Notes under the pieces: generated by a model
What the model saw: only the letters and a program-made list of their open reading frames with translations
Databases searched by the model: none
What the model was told of the DNA's origin: nothing
Assembly (NCBI RefSeq): GCF_006443685.1
Contig: NZ_VFYP01000001.1
Coordinates: 310,001-374,000 of the forward strand
DNA length: 64,000 bases
Source of the DNA: Rhizobium glycinendophyticum
GTDB lineage: Bacteria; Pseudomonadota; Alphaproteobacteria; Rhizobiales; Rhizobiaceae
Reading direction: 5' to 3'
In this document: positions 47,200 through 56,209 of the stretch, in pieces
Numbering within the stretch: position 1 is the first letter of the stretch
Layout of the letters: each line of letters begins with the position of its first letter
Translations under genes and position numbers: made by a program

Positions 47200-47609
47200 G
47201 TCCAGGTCCGCTTCGGCCCGATGTCAACATGCACGATGCCGTTGCAATAGCGCCCGATGCCGCCGATCCCTGGCGCAGTGCGCGCCGCCGCCACGATCTG
47301 CTTCTCCGGCACGCCCGGAACCCGGATATCGGCGGCGAAACAGTGGCTGTGCTGGGATTTGCCCGAGCGCGGGCGGTGGCCGGAGGTCACGATCGGCTTC
47401 TTGCCGGTCTTCTTGGCGATATGCGCAAGAATTCCCTTCAACTCGTCGGGGAAACAGCTGGCGCGAACGCTCACCCGCTGCAGAGTATAAGCGACCGTCG
47501 TGTCATGCTTCATGAAGAAGGGACGCTTCTTGGTCTCGACCGCCTCCACCGGGGAGAGCAAGCCGATGGAAAGGACGCAGCCGAGCGCGACGCGAAACAA
47601 TGTGCGCAT
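47190..47609 (-). CDS. Secreted M15-type peptidase/DUF882-like protein
   Basis: Exported protein of 139 residues with an N-terminal signal peptide (hydrophobic LFRVALGCVLSIGLLSPVEA, residues 4-23). The zinc-peptidase type core reads TSGHRPRSGKSQHSHCFAADIRVPG (in parts) with a second His in GIVHVDIGPKRTW. The HxxxxxxD and C-terminal HxD pattern resembles D-Ala-D-Ala carboxypeptidase VanY/peptidase M15, suggesting peptidoglycan cleavage or binding. There are three or more cysteines, which may form disulfides in the periplasm. It converges with murJ and overlaps its end by ten bases. Catalytic activity is an inference. Confidence 0.8.
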   Translation of the reverse strand: MRTLFRVALGCVLSIGLLSPVEAVETKKRPFFMKHDTTVAYTLQRVSVRASCFPDELKGILAHIAKKTGKKPIVTSGHRPRSGKSQHSHCFAADIRVPGVPEKQIVAAARTAPGIGGIGRYCNGIVHVDIGPKRTWTYC

Positions 47610-47860
47610 GAGTGACCTTCTGGAATGAGTTTGTTGTTTTTGGCGATCCAGATCGCCTGCGGAGGTTTTTTATTCCTGCAAATGTGGCGAATTTGGTGCG
47701 CCATGCTCAATTGATAGCTTTAGGGAGCGCCGCAGGGCGGTGGCGTCCAAGGCGGTTGCACACGAAACCGTTATCTAACCCTCTCGATTCAGGGAGGAAA
47801 AACCCGTAGGCGTGATGTCAGACGCCGCTGCGTCACAGATCGAACCGAAAGTCTTCGTTG

Positions 47861-48259
47861 ATGAGCCGAAGCAGCCTTTTTCTCGTCTCCCTGGTCGTCG
47901 ACACCTATGATCGCGCGAAGTCATTCTACTGCGACGGCCTCGGTTTCGACTGCGTGGAAGACACGGTTCAACCCGAGGGCAAGCGCTGGCTGGTGGTCCG
48001 CCCAAGGGGCGGGGAGGGCGCGGCCCTCTTGCTCGCCGAAGCCACGGACGATGCCCAGCGCGCGGCAATCGGCAACCAGACCGGCGGCCGCGTCGGCTTC
48101 TTCCTCGAAACTGATGATTTCGCCCGCGACCACGCCCGCTTCCTCAAGGCAGGCGTCGTCTTCCAGGAAGAGCCGCGCCACGAGCCCCATGGCACCGTCG
48201 CCGTCTTTGCCGATCTCTACGGAAATCTCTGGGATCTGATCGAGCGGACGAAGCTCTGA
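47861..48259 (+). CDS. VOC (glyoxalase-like) family protein
   Basis: Single VOC domain of 132 residues. VSLVVDTYDRAKSFYCDGLGF opens the fold and GRVGFFLETDDFARDHARFLKAG is the second module. The C-terminal TVAVFADLYGNLWDLIE has the usual Asn-Leu pattern after the last strand. The ATG at 47861 is preferred to the TTG one codon earlier. It is unrelated in detail to the VOC gene at 23213. Substrate unknown. It stands alone between the divergent M15 gene and trpS. Confidence 0.83.
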   Translation: MSRSSLFLVSLVVDTYDRAKSFYCDGLGFDCVEDTVQPEGKRWLVVRPRGGEGAALLLAEATDDAQRAAIGNQTGGRVGFFLETDDFARDHARFLKAGVVFQEEPRHEPHGTVAVFADLYGNLWDLIERTKL

Positions 48260-48359
48260 GCGCGAAAGTGAGCGCTTGATTGCGCCCCGCCCGCCGTGCA
48301 TAAGCCCAGACCGACACGATCAGTAGATCGGGCCCTCCACCAGCCTGTTGAGGATAACA

Positions 48360-49424
48360 ATGACTGAGTTCAAGCCGCTGGTTTTCTCCGGCGTACAGCC
48401 GACCGGCAACCTCCATCTCGGCAACTATCTCGGCGCTATCAGAAAGTTCGTCGCCCTGCAGGAAAACAACGACTGCATCTACTGCGTCGTCGACATGCAC
48501 GCGCTGACCGCCCAGCTGGTGCACGAGGACATGCCGAGCCAGATCCGCTCGATCACCGCCGCCTTCCTCGCTGCCGGCATCGATCCGAAGAAGCACATCG
48601 TCTTCAACCAGTCCCAGGTGCCGCAGCATGCGGAACTCGCCTGGATCTTCAACTGCGTCGCCCGCATCGGCTGGATGAACCGGATGACCCAGTTCAAGGA
48701 CAAGGCCGGCAAGGACCGCGAGCAGGCCTCGCTCGGCCTTTACGCCTATCCGAGCCTGATGGCCGCCGATATCCTCGTCTACCGCGCCACGCATGTGCCC
48801 GTCGGTGACGACCAGAAGCAGCATCTGGAGCTTGCCCGCGACATCGCCATGAAGTTCAACCTGGACTTCCACGACAAGATCGTCCCCACCGGTCTCGGGA
48901 TTGACATCAAGGTCGGCGAAGAGCCGGTGCATGCTTATTTCCCGATGGTCGAACCCTTGATCGACGGCCCGGCGCCCCGCGTCATGAGCCTCAAGGACGG
49001 CACCAAGAAGATGTCGAAGTCGGATCCGTCCGACCTCTCGCGCATCAACCTGATGGACGACCAGGACGCGATCTCGAAGAAGATCCGCAAGGCCAAGACC
49101 GACCCGGACGCGCTTCCGAGCGAAACGGAAGGCCTGAAAGGCCGTCCCGAAGCCGACAACCTCGTCGGCATCTTCGCGGCCCTTGCCGACAAGTCCAAGG
49201 CAGACGTGCTAGCCGAATTTGGCGGCCAGCAATTCTCGGTCTTCAAACCGGCCTTGGTCGATCTCGCCGTCGAGGTTCTCGCCCCGATCAACGCCGAGAT
49301 GCGCCGTCTGATGGAAGACCCTGGCCACATCGATGCGGTTCTGCGCGACGGTGGCGAACGCGCCCGTGTTCGTGCCGAAAAGACCATGAACGAAGTCCGC
49401 GACATCATCGGATTCGTGCGATAA
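48360..49424 (+). CDS. trpS: Tryptophanyl-tRNA synthetase
   Basis: Class I aminoacyl-tRNA synthetase of 354 residues that charges tRNA-Trp. The HIGH-type motif is [13 protein letters not shown] (about 16-28), the KMSKS motif is KKMSKSDPS (about 219-227), and [18 protein letters not shown] is the conserved block of bacterial TrpRS. The ATG at 48360 has AGGA seven bases upstream; an in-frame TTG four codons earlier is less likely. It is preceded by a 100-base gap and followed by the stress protein gene. Confidence 0.96.
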   Translation: MTEFKPLVFSGVQPTGNLHLGNYLGAIRKFVALQENNDCIYCVVDMHALTAQLVHEDMPSQIRSITAAFLAAGIDPKKHIVFNQSQVPQHAELAWIFNCVARIGWMNRMTQFKDKAGKDREQASLGLYAYPSLMAADILVYRATHVPVGDDQKQHLELARDIAMKFNLDFHDKIVPTGLGIDIKVGEEPVHAYFPMVEPLIDGPAPRVMSLKDGTKKMSKSDPSDLSRINLMDDQDAISKKIRKAKTDPDALPSETEGLKGRPEADNLVGIFAALADKSKADVLAEFGGQQFSVFKPALVDLAVEVLAPINAEMRRLMEDPGHIDAVLRDGGERARVRAEKTMNEVRDIIGFVR

Positions 49425-49496
49425 GGTCACCATGCAGGCGGGTTCGCCCGGAGCCCGCCTACGCCACATGTAATCGATCCGGCGGCGGGGTTTTCT

Positions 49497-49988
49497 ATGG
49501 TTTCAACACGTCTCTCACGTCTTGAAGGTCACCGCCGCAAGTTCATGGCGGTCATCGACAACACCCCGGAATGCTCGCGCGCCGTCCATTATGCCGGCCG
49601 CCGCGCCAAGAATTCCAACGGTGGACTGGTCCTGATCTACGTGATCCCCGATGGCGATTTCCAGCAATGGCTGGGCGTCGAGGAGATCATGCGGGCGGAG
49701 GCCCGGGAAGAGGCCGAGGCCGTGATGGCAAAGGCCGCCCAGACGGTGCGCGAAACGATCGGCATCGAGCCCGAACTGGTCATCCGCGAAGGCAGCGCCT
49801 ATCCCGAGATCAACAGCCTGATCGAGGAAGACCGCGACATCGCGATCCTGGTGCTGGCTGCCGGCTCCACCAAGGAAGGTCCGGGTCCACTCGTGTCCAT
49901 GATCGCTGGTCGCGGCGCCGCTTTCCCGATCCCCGTCACGGTCTTGCCGGACTCGCTGACCGACGAGGAAATCGACGCCCTGTGTTGA
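49497..49988 (+). CDS. Universal stress protein (UspA family)
   Basis: Alpha/beta nucleotide-binding-fold protein of 163 residues. FMAVIDNTPECSRAVHYAGRRAKNSNGGLVLIYVIP forms the first strand-helix unit with the residues given in parts. VREGSAYPEINSLIEEDRDIAILVLAAGS is the second. The ATP-binding G-2x-G-9x-G(S/T) pattern is not clear near the C-terminus, so nucleotide binding may be lost. In rhizobia trpS-usp-nifU order is conserved. It starts 72 bases after trpS and lies 105 bases upstream of nifU. Function in stress survival is a family-level statement. Confidence 0.8.
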   Translation: MVSTRLSRLEGHRRKFMAVIDNTPECSRAVHYAGRRAKNSNGGLVLIYVIPDGDFQQWLGVEEIMRAEAREEAEAVMAKAAQTVRETIGIEPELVIREGSAYPEINSLIEEDRDIAILVLAAGSTKEGPGPLVSMIAGRGAAFPIPVTVLPDSLTDEEIDALC

Positions 49989-50093
49989 TCTTTTGCCGCG
50001 ACCGGTCGATCGTGACTTGAACTGCCGGGCCGGAAGCCTTAACTTTTGAAGAATTCTAAATTTGAGCGGTGAGAGCGCCGCGCGGAGATCGCC

Positions 50094-50657
50094 ATGTTCA
50101 TCCAGACCGAAGCCACGCCGAACCCCGCCACCCTGAAGTTCCTGCCCGGCAAGGTGGTGATGCAGACGGGCACGGCGGAATTTCGCGACGCCGAAAGTGC
50201 TGCCGCCTCGCCGCTTGCCTCCCGCATTTTCGCGATTCCCGGCGTCACCGGCGTCTTTTTCGGCTACGATTTCGTCACCGTCTCCAAGGACGGCCCGGAA
50301 TGGCAGCACCTCAAGCCCGCCATCCTCGGGACCATCATGGAGCATTTCATGAGCGGTGCCCCGGTCATGGGCACAGCCTCGACCTCGGCAGAGGTTGATG
50401 GTGACGAAGAATTCTTCGAGGCCGGCGACGAGACCATCGTCGCGACCATCAAGGAACTGCTCGAAACCCGTGTGCGCCCGGCCGTGGCCCAGGATGGCGG
50501 CGACATCACCTTCCGCGGCTTCCGCGACGGCAAGGTCTTCCTCAACATGAAGGGTTCTTGCGCCGGTTGCCCGTCGTCCACGGCAACCCTGAAGCACGGC
50601 GTGCAGAACCTGCTCCGCCACTTCGTTCCGGAAGTGCAGGAAGTCGAAGCGGTCTGA
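50094..50657 (+). CDS. NifU/Nfu-type Fe-S cluster carrier
   Basis: Fe-S assembly or transfer protein of 187 residues. The N-terminal Nfu_N domain (MFIQTEATPNPATLKFLPG through about residue 90) is followed by the C-terminal NifU domain with the CxxC cluster ligands in GSCAGCPSSTATL (cysteines near 158 and 161). This architecture fits Nfu1/NfuA-type carriers of alphaproteobacteria that deliver 4Fe-4S clusters, for instance to radical SAM enzymes. Two such enzymes (hemW, miaB) are encoded in this window. tsaB begins 20 bases later. Confidence 0.92.
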   Translation: MFIQTEATPNPATLKFLPGKVVMQTGTAEFRDAESAAASPLASRIFAIPGVTGVFFGYDFVTVSKDGPEWQHLKPAILGTIMEHFMSGAPVMGTASTSAEVDGDEEFFEAGDETIVATIKELLETRVRPAVAQDGGDITFRGFRDGKVFLNMKGSCAGCPSSTATLKHGVQNLLRHFVPEVQEVEAV

Positions 50658-50677
50658 TCGGCCGGACGGGAGACAAG

Positions 50678-51325
50678 ATGATCGTTCTTGCGATCGATAC
50701 GGCGGGTGTGGATTGCGCAGCCGCCGTTTTTGACTCATCCACCGACACCGTGCTTGCGCGCGTCAGCGAAACCATCGGCCGCGGCCATGCCGAACGGCTG
50801 ATGGCGATGATCGAGGACGCCGTGACGAGCGCTGGCCTGAGCCTGGACAAGGTGGACAAGATCGGCGTCACCGTCGGCCCTGGTTCCTTCACCGGCATCC
50901 GTGTCGGCGTCGCTGCCGCCCGTGGCCTGGCCCTTGCGCTCGGCATCGAATGTGTCGGCGTCTGCACGCTCGAAGTCCTCGCCCGCACAGCGCCGGAAGG
51001 CGATGCCCCGGTACTCGCCGGCATCAACGCCCATCGCGAAGAAGTTTACGTCCAGACCTTCCGCAATGGGCTGGCTCTGGACGAACCGGCCCTTGTTACG
51101 CTGGAGGATTTCCTCGCCCGCGCAGCTGTTGCCGGAACCCAGGTCATCGGCTCAGCGTCCGCTCTGATCGCCGATCCCGAAGCCGTCACCGAACCCGATC
51201 ACTACCCGATCGACATCGTCGCCCGCATTTCAGCAACGACGAAAGCTCAGGGCAAGGCCAAACCGCTCTATCTGCGCGGACCTGATGCAAAACCGCAGAC
51301 GGGTTTTGCCGTATCGAGAGCCTGA
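50678..51325 (+). CDS. tsaB: tRNA threonylcarbamoyladenosine protein TsaB
   Basis: ASKHA-fold partner of TsaD in making the essential t6A base at position 37 of tRNAs that read ANN codons. The 215-residue protein starts ILAIDTAG-type (MIVLAIDTAGVDCAAAV), with VTVGPGSFTGIRVGVAAARGLALAL as the TsaB hallmark (about 68-92). The ATG at 50678 follows AAGATG with a modest SD; a longer frame to 50558 lies inside nifU. rimI begins one base after the stop. TsaB-RimI pairing is conserved. TsaD and TsaE are not in this window. Confidence 0.94.
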   Translation: MIVLAIDTAGVDCAAAVFDSSTDTVLARVSETIGRGHAERLMAMIEDAVTSAGLSLDKVDKIGVTVGPGSFTGIRVGVAAARGLALALGIECVGVCTLEVLARTAPEGDAPVLAGINAHREEVYVQTFRNGLALDEPALVTLEDFLARAAVAGTQVIGSASALIADPEAVTEPDHYPIDIVARISATTKAQGKAKPLYLRGPDAKPQTGFAVSRA

Positions 51326-51326
51326 C

Positions 51327-51824
51327 ATGCGCGACAGCCTGTTCTACCGCCAGCCCGAATTCGAAATCGTAGAAATGGTGCCGGATCACTGCCGCGCCGT
51401 CGCCGAACTCCACGCCCAGCGCTTTCCCCGCGCCTGGGGCGATGGTGAGTTTTTAAGCCTGCTGCTTCAGCCCAACACCTTCGGTTTCGCTGCCTGGCAG
51501 ACGAACACGCTGATCTTCAAGGCGCCGCTCTCGGGTTTCGTGCTCGCCCGCGAAGTTGCCGGTGAAGCCGAGATCCTGACCATCGCGGTCGGCGAAAAGG
51601 TCGGCCGTTTCGGTCTTGGCTGGCGCCTGATGCAGGCCGCCACCCGTGAGGCGAAAAATCGCGGCGGCGAGGCCATCTTCCTTGAAGTCGATGATGGCAA
51701 TGCCCCGGCCTTGGGTCTCTACCGCAAGCTCGGTTTCGAGACGGTGGGCGAACGCCCCGCCTATTACACCGACGACAGTGGTCGCCGGACCTCCGCGCTT
51801 GTCATGCGCCGCGATCTTCGCTAA
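51327..51824 (+). CDS. rimI: Ribosomal protein alanine N-acetyltransferase RimI
   Basis: GNAT acetyltransferase of 165 residues, the RimI type that acetylates the N-terminal alanine of ribosomal protein S18 in E. coli. The acetyl-CoA site is VGEKVGRFGLGWRLMQAA (Q/R-x-x-G-x-G/A pattern near residue 95-110), and EVDDGNAPALGLYRKLGFETVGERPAYY is the conserved end. The ATG at 51327 lies one base after tsaB, supporting co-transcription. A longer frame starting at 51285 would overlap tsaB. Confidence 0.9.
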   Translation: MRDSLFYRQPEFEIVEMVPDHCRAVAELHAQRFPRAWGDGEFLSLLLQPNTFGFAAWQTNTLIFKAPLSGFVLAREVAGEAEILTIAVGEKVGRFGLGWRLMQAATREAKNRGGEAIFLEVDDGNAPALGLYRKLGFETVGERPAYYTDDSGRRTSALVMRRDLR

Positions 51825-51868
51825 CCCGGCGATTGCACGAACCGATCATCTGCGGATATGCTGACCTT

Positions 51869-52297
51869 ATGAACGATGCCATGAAATCGCTGGAAGCGCT
51901 GTGTGCCGAACGCGGCATGCGCATGACCGAACAGCGCCGTGTCATCGCCCGTATCCTGGAGGATTCCGACGATCACCCCGATGTCGAAGAACTCTATCGT
52001 CGCTCCTCAAAAATCGACGCCAAGATCTCCATCTCGACGGTATATCGCACAGTCAAACTCTTCGAAGACGCCGGCATCATTGAGCGCCACGATTTCCGCG
52101 ACGGTCGGTCCCGCTATGAAACGGTCCCCGAAGAGCACCACGATCACCTGATCGATCTGAAGACCGGCACCGTCGTTGAATTCCATTCGCCGGAAATCGA
52201 GGCTCTGCAGGAACGCATCGCCCGCGAACACGGCTTCCGCCTCGTCGGCCATCGCCTGGAGCTTTACGGAATCCCCCTGTCGAAGGACGAGAAATAG
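51869..52297 (+). CDS. mur: Fur-family manganese regulator Mur
   Basis: DNA-binding metalloregulator of 142 residues. The winged helix region SISTVYRTVKLFEDAGIIERHDF and the metal-site histidines in PEEHHDHLID are present. The usual CxxC structural zinc site after HDHLIC is missing: the sequence here reads HDHLIDLKTG. This pattern and the position near rimI fit the rhizobial Mur, which responds to manganese and represses mntH or sitABCD. The ATG at 51869 gives a homologue-like N-terminus; the frame also extends to 51833. Mn versus Fe sensing is inferred from the family. Confidence 0.9.
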   Translation: MNDAMKSLEALCAERGMRMTEQRRVIARILEDSDDHPDVEELYRRSSKIDAKISISTVYRTVKLFEDAGIIERHDFRDGRSRYETVPEEHHDHLIDLKTGTVVEFHSPEIEALQERIAREHGFRLVGHRLELYGIPLSKDEK

Positions 52298-52300
52298 TCC

Positions 52301-53125
52301 ATGCAATCCGGTGAGGGCCTCGGCTTCGTCAACGGCCTGCGGATCGCCGTGATGGCGGTTGTTCTGCTGCTGGTCTCGCTGGTCCTCATTACGCTTCAGC
52401 TTGTGGCTCTGCGTTTCGATTGGCCCCTGCGCCGCCGCCTGCCGCGCCATTGGCACCGCATTGCCCTCTATTGCCTCGGCATCCGCGTTCATGCGCATGG
52501 GACTCTCGACCCGCGCCGTCCCCTGATGATCGCCGCCAACCATGCGTCATGGAAGGACATCCTCGTCCTCGGCTCGCTGGCGGACGTCGTCTTCATCGCC
52601 AAGACCGAAGTCTCCTCCTGGCCGGTCTTCGGCACGCTCGCCCGCCTGCAGAAGACGATCTTCGTCGTGCGCGAAGAAAAGCGTCGCACCGGTGATCAGG
52701 TGAACGAGATCGCCGGCCGCATGGCCGATGGTGAAATTGTCGTACTCTTCCCCGAGGGCACCACATCGGACGGCAACCGCGTGCTCTCCGTCAAGTCGTC
52801 CCTGTTCGGCGCGGCTGCCGCCGCCTTGCCGAAGGATGCGGAAAACGCCGTCGTCCATGTCCAGCCAGTGGCCATCGCCTATACCCGCATCCAGGGCCTG
52901 CCCATGGGCCGCTATCATCGCCCGATCGCTGGCTGGCCCGGTGATATCGGCATGATCCCCCATCTGCTCGGCGTCCTCAGGGCCGGCGCGCTGGATGTCG
53001 ACGTCACCTTCGGCGAGACTGTCGACTTCCGCCCCGGCGACAACCGCAAGAGCCTCGCCAGCCATGTCGAGAGCCGCCTGCGCGACATGCTGCTGGCCCA
53101 TCTGCGCGGCCGCCACCGGCGTTGA
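52301..53125 (+). CDS. olsA: Lyso-ornithine lipid acyltransferase OlsA (PlsC family)
   Basis: Membrane acyltransferase of 274 residues with an N-terminal helix (about 13-36). The catalytic NHxxxxD motif is NHASWKD, and FPEGTTSDGNRVL is the substrate-binding block of PlsC/AGPAT proteins. I call it OlsA because in Sinorhizobium OlsA lies next to mur and a miaB gene, in the same chromosomal arm as olsB, and this window has both genes in that order. The C-terminal tail is basic. The alternative is a housekeeping PlsC. It begins four bases after mur. Confidence 0.8.
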   Translation: MQSGEGLGFVNGLRIAVMAVVLLLVSLVLITLQLVALRFDWPLRRRLPRHWHRIALYCLGIRVHAHGTLDPRRPLMIAANHASWKDILVLGSLADVVFIAKTEVSSWPVFGTLARLQKTIFVVREEKRRTGDQVNEIAGRMADGEIVVLFPEGTTSDGNRVLSVKSSLFGAAAAALPKDAENAVVHVQPVAIAYTRIQGLPMGRYHRPIAGWPGDIGMIPHLLGVLRAGALDVDVTFGETVDFRPGDNRKSLASHVESRLRDMLLAHLRGRHRR

Positions 53126-53184
53126 GCGGGTTCTTCGCCAATTTTTCGGTTTAATCGCCGGCGGAAAACCACTAAATAGCCCGC

Positions 53185-54579
53185 ATGACCCAGGACATCC
53201 TCGACTTGCCGACCCAACAGGCGCCGGGCGCCAACACGCGCAAGGTCTTCATCAAGACCTATGGCTGCCAGATGAACGTCTATGACAGCGGCCGCATGGC
53301 CGATGCCCTGGCGGCCGATGGTTATGCCCCGACCGAAGTCATGGAAGAGGCCGACCTCGTTCTGCTCAACACCTGTCACATCCGCGAAAAGGCAGCCGAA
53401 AAGGTCTATTCCGCCCTCGGTCGCCTGCGCGAGCACAAGAAGGCCCGTGCCGCCGAAGGCAAGGAATTCATGATCGGCGTCGCCGGCTGCGTCGCCCAGG
53501 CCGAAGGCGAGGAAATCTCCCGCCGCGAACCCGCCGTCGATGTCGTGCTCGGTCCCCAGACCTATCACCGCCTGCCGCAGGCCTTGCAGAAGGCGCGTTT
53601 GGGCGAGCGTGTGGTCGATACGGAATATGCCCTCGAAGACAAGTTCGAGCATCTGCCCGATCCGACCAAGGTCATCGGCAAACCCCGTTCCGTCACCGCC
53701 TTCCTCACCGTCCAGGAAGGCTGCGACAAGTTCTGCACTTTCTGCGTGGTGCCCTATACCCGCGGCTCGGAAGTCTCCCGCCCGCTCTCCCAGCTTCTGA
53801 CGGAAGCCCGCAAACTGGTCGATTCAGGCGTGCGCGAACTCACCCTGCTCGGCCAGAACGTCAATGCCTGGCACGGCGAGGATGAGAAGGGCAGGGCGAT
53901 CGGCCTTGGCGATCTTCTCTATCGGCTGGCCGAAATTCCCGGCCTCGCCCGCCTGCGCTACACCACCAGCCATCCGCGCGACATGGACGACCGCCTGATC
54001 GAGGCGCATCGCGATCTGCGCATGCTGATGCCCTATCTGCATCTGCCGGTGCAGTCGGGCTCCGACCGCATCCTCAAGGCGATGAACCGCCGCCACAAGG
54101 CCTCCGAATACGTCGCCCTGATCGAGCGCATCCGCTCCGTCCGCCCCGATATCGCGCTCTCGGGCGATTTCATCGTCGGCTTCCCCGGCGAAACGGACCA
54201 GGATTTCGAAGACACGATGAATTTGGTGCGCACAGTGAACTATGCGCAGGCTTATTCGTTTAAGTACTCAACCCGTCCCGGAACGCCCGGCGCCGATCTG
54301 CCCGATCAGGTCGCCGAGGACGTGAAGACCGAACGCCTGGCGCGCCTCCAGGCATTGCTGCTCGAACAGCAGCAGGCCTTCATGCAATCCCTGGTCGGGC
54401 GCCAGATGGATGTGCTCCTTGAGAAGCCTGGCCGCATGCCCGGCCAGTTGATTGGACGCTCCCCCTGGCTGCAGTCTGTGAATCTTGATGCAAAGTCATC
54501 GCAAATCGGTGACATTATACAGGTACGAATCACCGCAGCCGGCCCAAACAGCTTGTTTGCCGAGGTGGCAGAGGGTTAG
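53185..54579 (+). CDS. miaB: tRNA-2-methylthio-N6-dimethylallyladenosine synthase MiaB
   Basis: Radical SAM methylthiotransferase of 464 residues that adds the methylthio group to A37 of tRNAs reading UNN codons. The N-terminal MTTase domain has cysteines in [15 protein letters not shown] and AGCVAQ. The radical SAM domain has C-x3-C-x2-C in CDKFCTFC and the C-terminal TRAM domain starts near 390. [18 protein letters not shown] is the family substrate block. phoH follows 36 bases later. With nifU and trmB, it is one of several tRNA genes in this window. Confidence 0.96.
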   Translation: MTQDILDLPTQQAPGANTRKVFIKTYGCQMNVYDSGRMADALAADGYAPTEVMEEADLVLLNTCHIREKAAEKVYSALGRLREHKKARAAEGKEFMIGVAGCVAQAEGEEISRREPAVDVVLGPQTYHRLPQALQKARLGERVVDTEYALEDKFEHLPDPTKVIGKPRSVTAFLTVQEGCDKFCTFCVVPYTRGSEVSRPLSQLLTEARKLVDSGVRELTLLGQNVNAWHGEDEKGRAIGLGDLLYRLAEIPGLARLRYTTSHPRDMDDRLIEAHRDLRMLMPYLHLPVQSGSDRILKAMNRRHKASEYVALIERIRSVRPDIALSGDFIVGFPGETDQDFEDTMNLVRTVNYAQAYSFKYSTRPGTPGADLPDQVAEDVKTERLARLQALLLEQQQAFMQSLVGRQMDVLLEKPGRMPGQLIGRSPWLQSVNLDAKSSQIGDIIQVRITAAGPNSLFAEVAEG

Positions 54580-54615
54580 AGTGAGGGCCTTAACCTGATC
54601 CAGGAGCCTGATCGC

Positions 54616-55671
54616 TTGAACGCAACAGAAGTGGTTTCTTCACCCTCGCGCCACATCAAAACCGCTGCGACCGACGCCAATCACTTCATCTTGACGTTCG
54701 AGAACAACAGGCTGGCGAGCGAACTCTTCGGCCAGTTCGACCAGCATCTGAAGCTGCTCGAACAGCGGCTGCAGATCGAAGCCCGGGCCCGCGGCAATTC
54801 CGTGGCGATCACCGGTGAACTGCAGGCGACCAACCAGGCCCGCCGGGCACTCGATTTCCTCTATGCCCGTCTGCAGAGCGGCGGTTCGGTCGAAGCCTCC
54901 GACGTCGAGGGTGCGATCCGCATGGCGGTCGCTGCCGACGATCAGCTGAGCCTGCCGACGCTCGAGCGCAAGGCCCGCCTGTCCATGGCGCAGATCTCCA
55001 CCCGCAAGAAGACCATCGCCGCCCGCACCCCGACCCAGGACGCCTATATGCGCGCGCTGGAACGGGCCGAGCTGGTCTTCGGCGTCGGTCCCGCCGGCAC
55101 GGGCAAGACCTATCTCGCGGTCGCCCATGCTGCCCAGCTTCTCGAGCGCGGCGTTGTCGACAAGATCATCCTGTCGCGCCCGGCCGTGGAAGCCGGCGAA
55201 CGTCTCGGCTTCCTGCCCGGCGATATGAAGGACAAGGTCGATCCTTATCTGCGCCCGCTTTACGACGCGCTCTACGACATGATCCCCGGTGACAAGGTCG
55301 AGCGCGCCATCACCGCCGGCGTCATCGAAATCGCGCCGCTCGCCTTCATGCGCGGTCGCACGCTCGCCAATGCCGCGATCATTCTCGATGAGGCCCAGAA
55401 CACCACCTCGATGCAGATGAAGATGTTCCTGACCCGCCTCGGCGAGAACGGGCGCATGATCATCACCGGCGACCCGAGCCAGGTCGACCTGCCACGCGGT
55501 GTCACCTCCGGCCTGGTCGAGGCCCTGCAGGTGCTGAAGGGTGTGGAAGGCGTCTCGGTCGTACGCTTCAAGGATACCGACGTTGTGCGCCATCCGCTGG
55601 TCGGCCGCATCGTTCAGGCCTATGACGCCAAGTACAAGGTACAGGATGAAAGCGAGCAGGCCGAATCCTGA
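54616..55671 (+). CDS. phoH: PhoH-family ATPase
   Basis: PhoH-like protein (YbeZ type) of 351 residues with a C-terminal P-loop NTPase. Walker A GPAGTGKTYLA lies near residue 158, Walker B ILDEAQNTT near 258. FDQHLKLLEQRLQIEARARGNSVAITG (in parts) is the N-terminal region found in YbeZ. In bacteria it works with YbeY in RNA processing. The start is TTG at 54616 with AGGAG nine bases upstream; no ATG fits the family's N-terminus. ybeY begins about 20 bases after the stop codon. Confidence 0.92.
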   Translation: MNATEVVSSPSRHIKTAATDANHFILTFENNRLASELFGQFDQHLKLLEQRLQIEARARGNSVAITGELQATNQARRALDFLYARLQSGGSVEASDVEGAIRMAVAADDQLSLPTLERKARLSMAQISTRKKTIAARTPTQDAYMRALERAELVFGVGPAGTGKTYLAVAHAAQLLERGVVDKIILSRPAVEAGERLGFLPGDMKDKVDPYLRPLYDALYDMIPGDKVERAITAGVIEIAPLAFMRGRTLANAAIILDEAQNTTSMQMKMFLTRLGENGRMIITGDPSQVDLPRGVTSGLVEALQVLKGVEGVSVVRFKDTDVVRHPLVGRIVQAYDAKYKVQDESEQAES

Positions 55672-55690
55672 CGGCCAGCTTCCACTCGAT

Positions 55691-56197
55691 ATGACGCAAC
55701 TGGACATACAGATCGCCGTCGAAGCTGACGGATGGACCGATGAGACGGCGCTGGAGGCCCTGGCCTCCCGCGTGCTCGGCGCGGCGGAAACCTATCTCGC
55801 CAAAGTCGAGGGACAGCCCTTTCCGAAACAGCCAACGGAAGTCTCTCTCGTCTTCGCCGATGACGAGATGATCCGCGAGGTCAATGCGGAATGGCGCAAC
55901 AAGGACAAGCCGACCAACGTCCTGTCCTTTCCCGCCTTTCCGCTGACCCCCGGCAAGATGCCTGGCCCGATGCTCGGCGATATCATCATCGCCCGCGAGA
56001 CGGTGGAGCGCGAGGCCGTCGAACTGGAGAAAAGTTTCGAGGATCATCTGACCCACTTGATGGTTCATGGATTCCTCCATCTTTTCGGTTACGACCACAT
56101 CGAAATGGAAGACGCCGAGGAAATGGAAGCGCTGGAGACTCGCATTCTGGCGGAACTTGGCCTATCTGACCCCTATGCGGGGCAGGACCCCATCTGA
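55691..56197 (+). CDS. ybeY: Endoribonuclease YbeY
   Basis: Zinc-dependent single-strand endoribonuclease of 168 residues involved in 16S rRNA maturation and ribosome quality control. The metal site is H-x3-H-x5-H in HGFLHLFGYDH near residue 120, and NVLSFPAFPLTPG with MLGDIIIARE is the preceding family block. The ATG at 55691 gives the length seen in Sinorhizobium. A longer frame starting upstream overlaps phoH. In S. meliloti YbeY is important for growth and symbiosis. It forms part of phoH-ybeY-tlyC-lnt. Confidence 0.95.
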   Translation: MTQLDIQIAVEADGWTDETALEALASRVLGAAETYLAKVEGQPFPKQPTEVSLVFADDEMIREVNAEWRNKDKPTNVLSFPAFPLTPGKMPGPMLGDIIIARETVEREAVELEKSFEDHLTHLMVHGFLHLFGYDHIEMEDAEEMEALETRILAELGLSDPYAGQDPI

Positions 56198-56209
56198 TAG
56201 TTTGGACCA

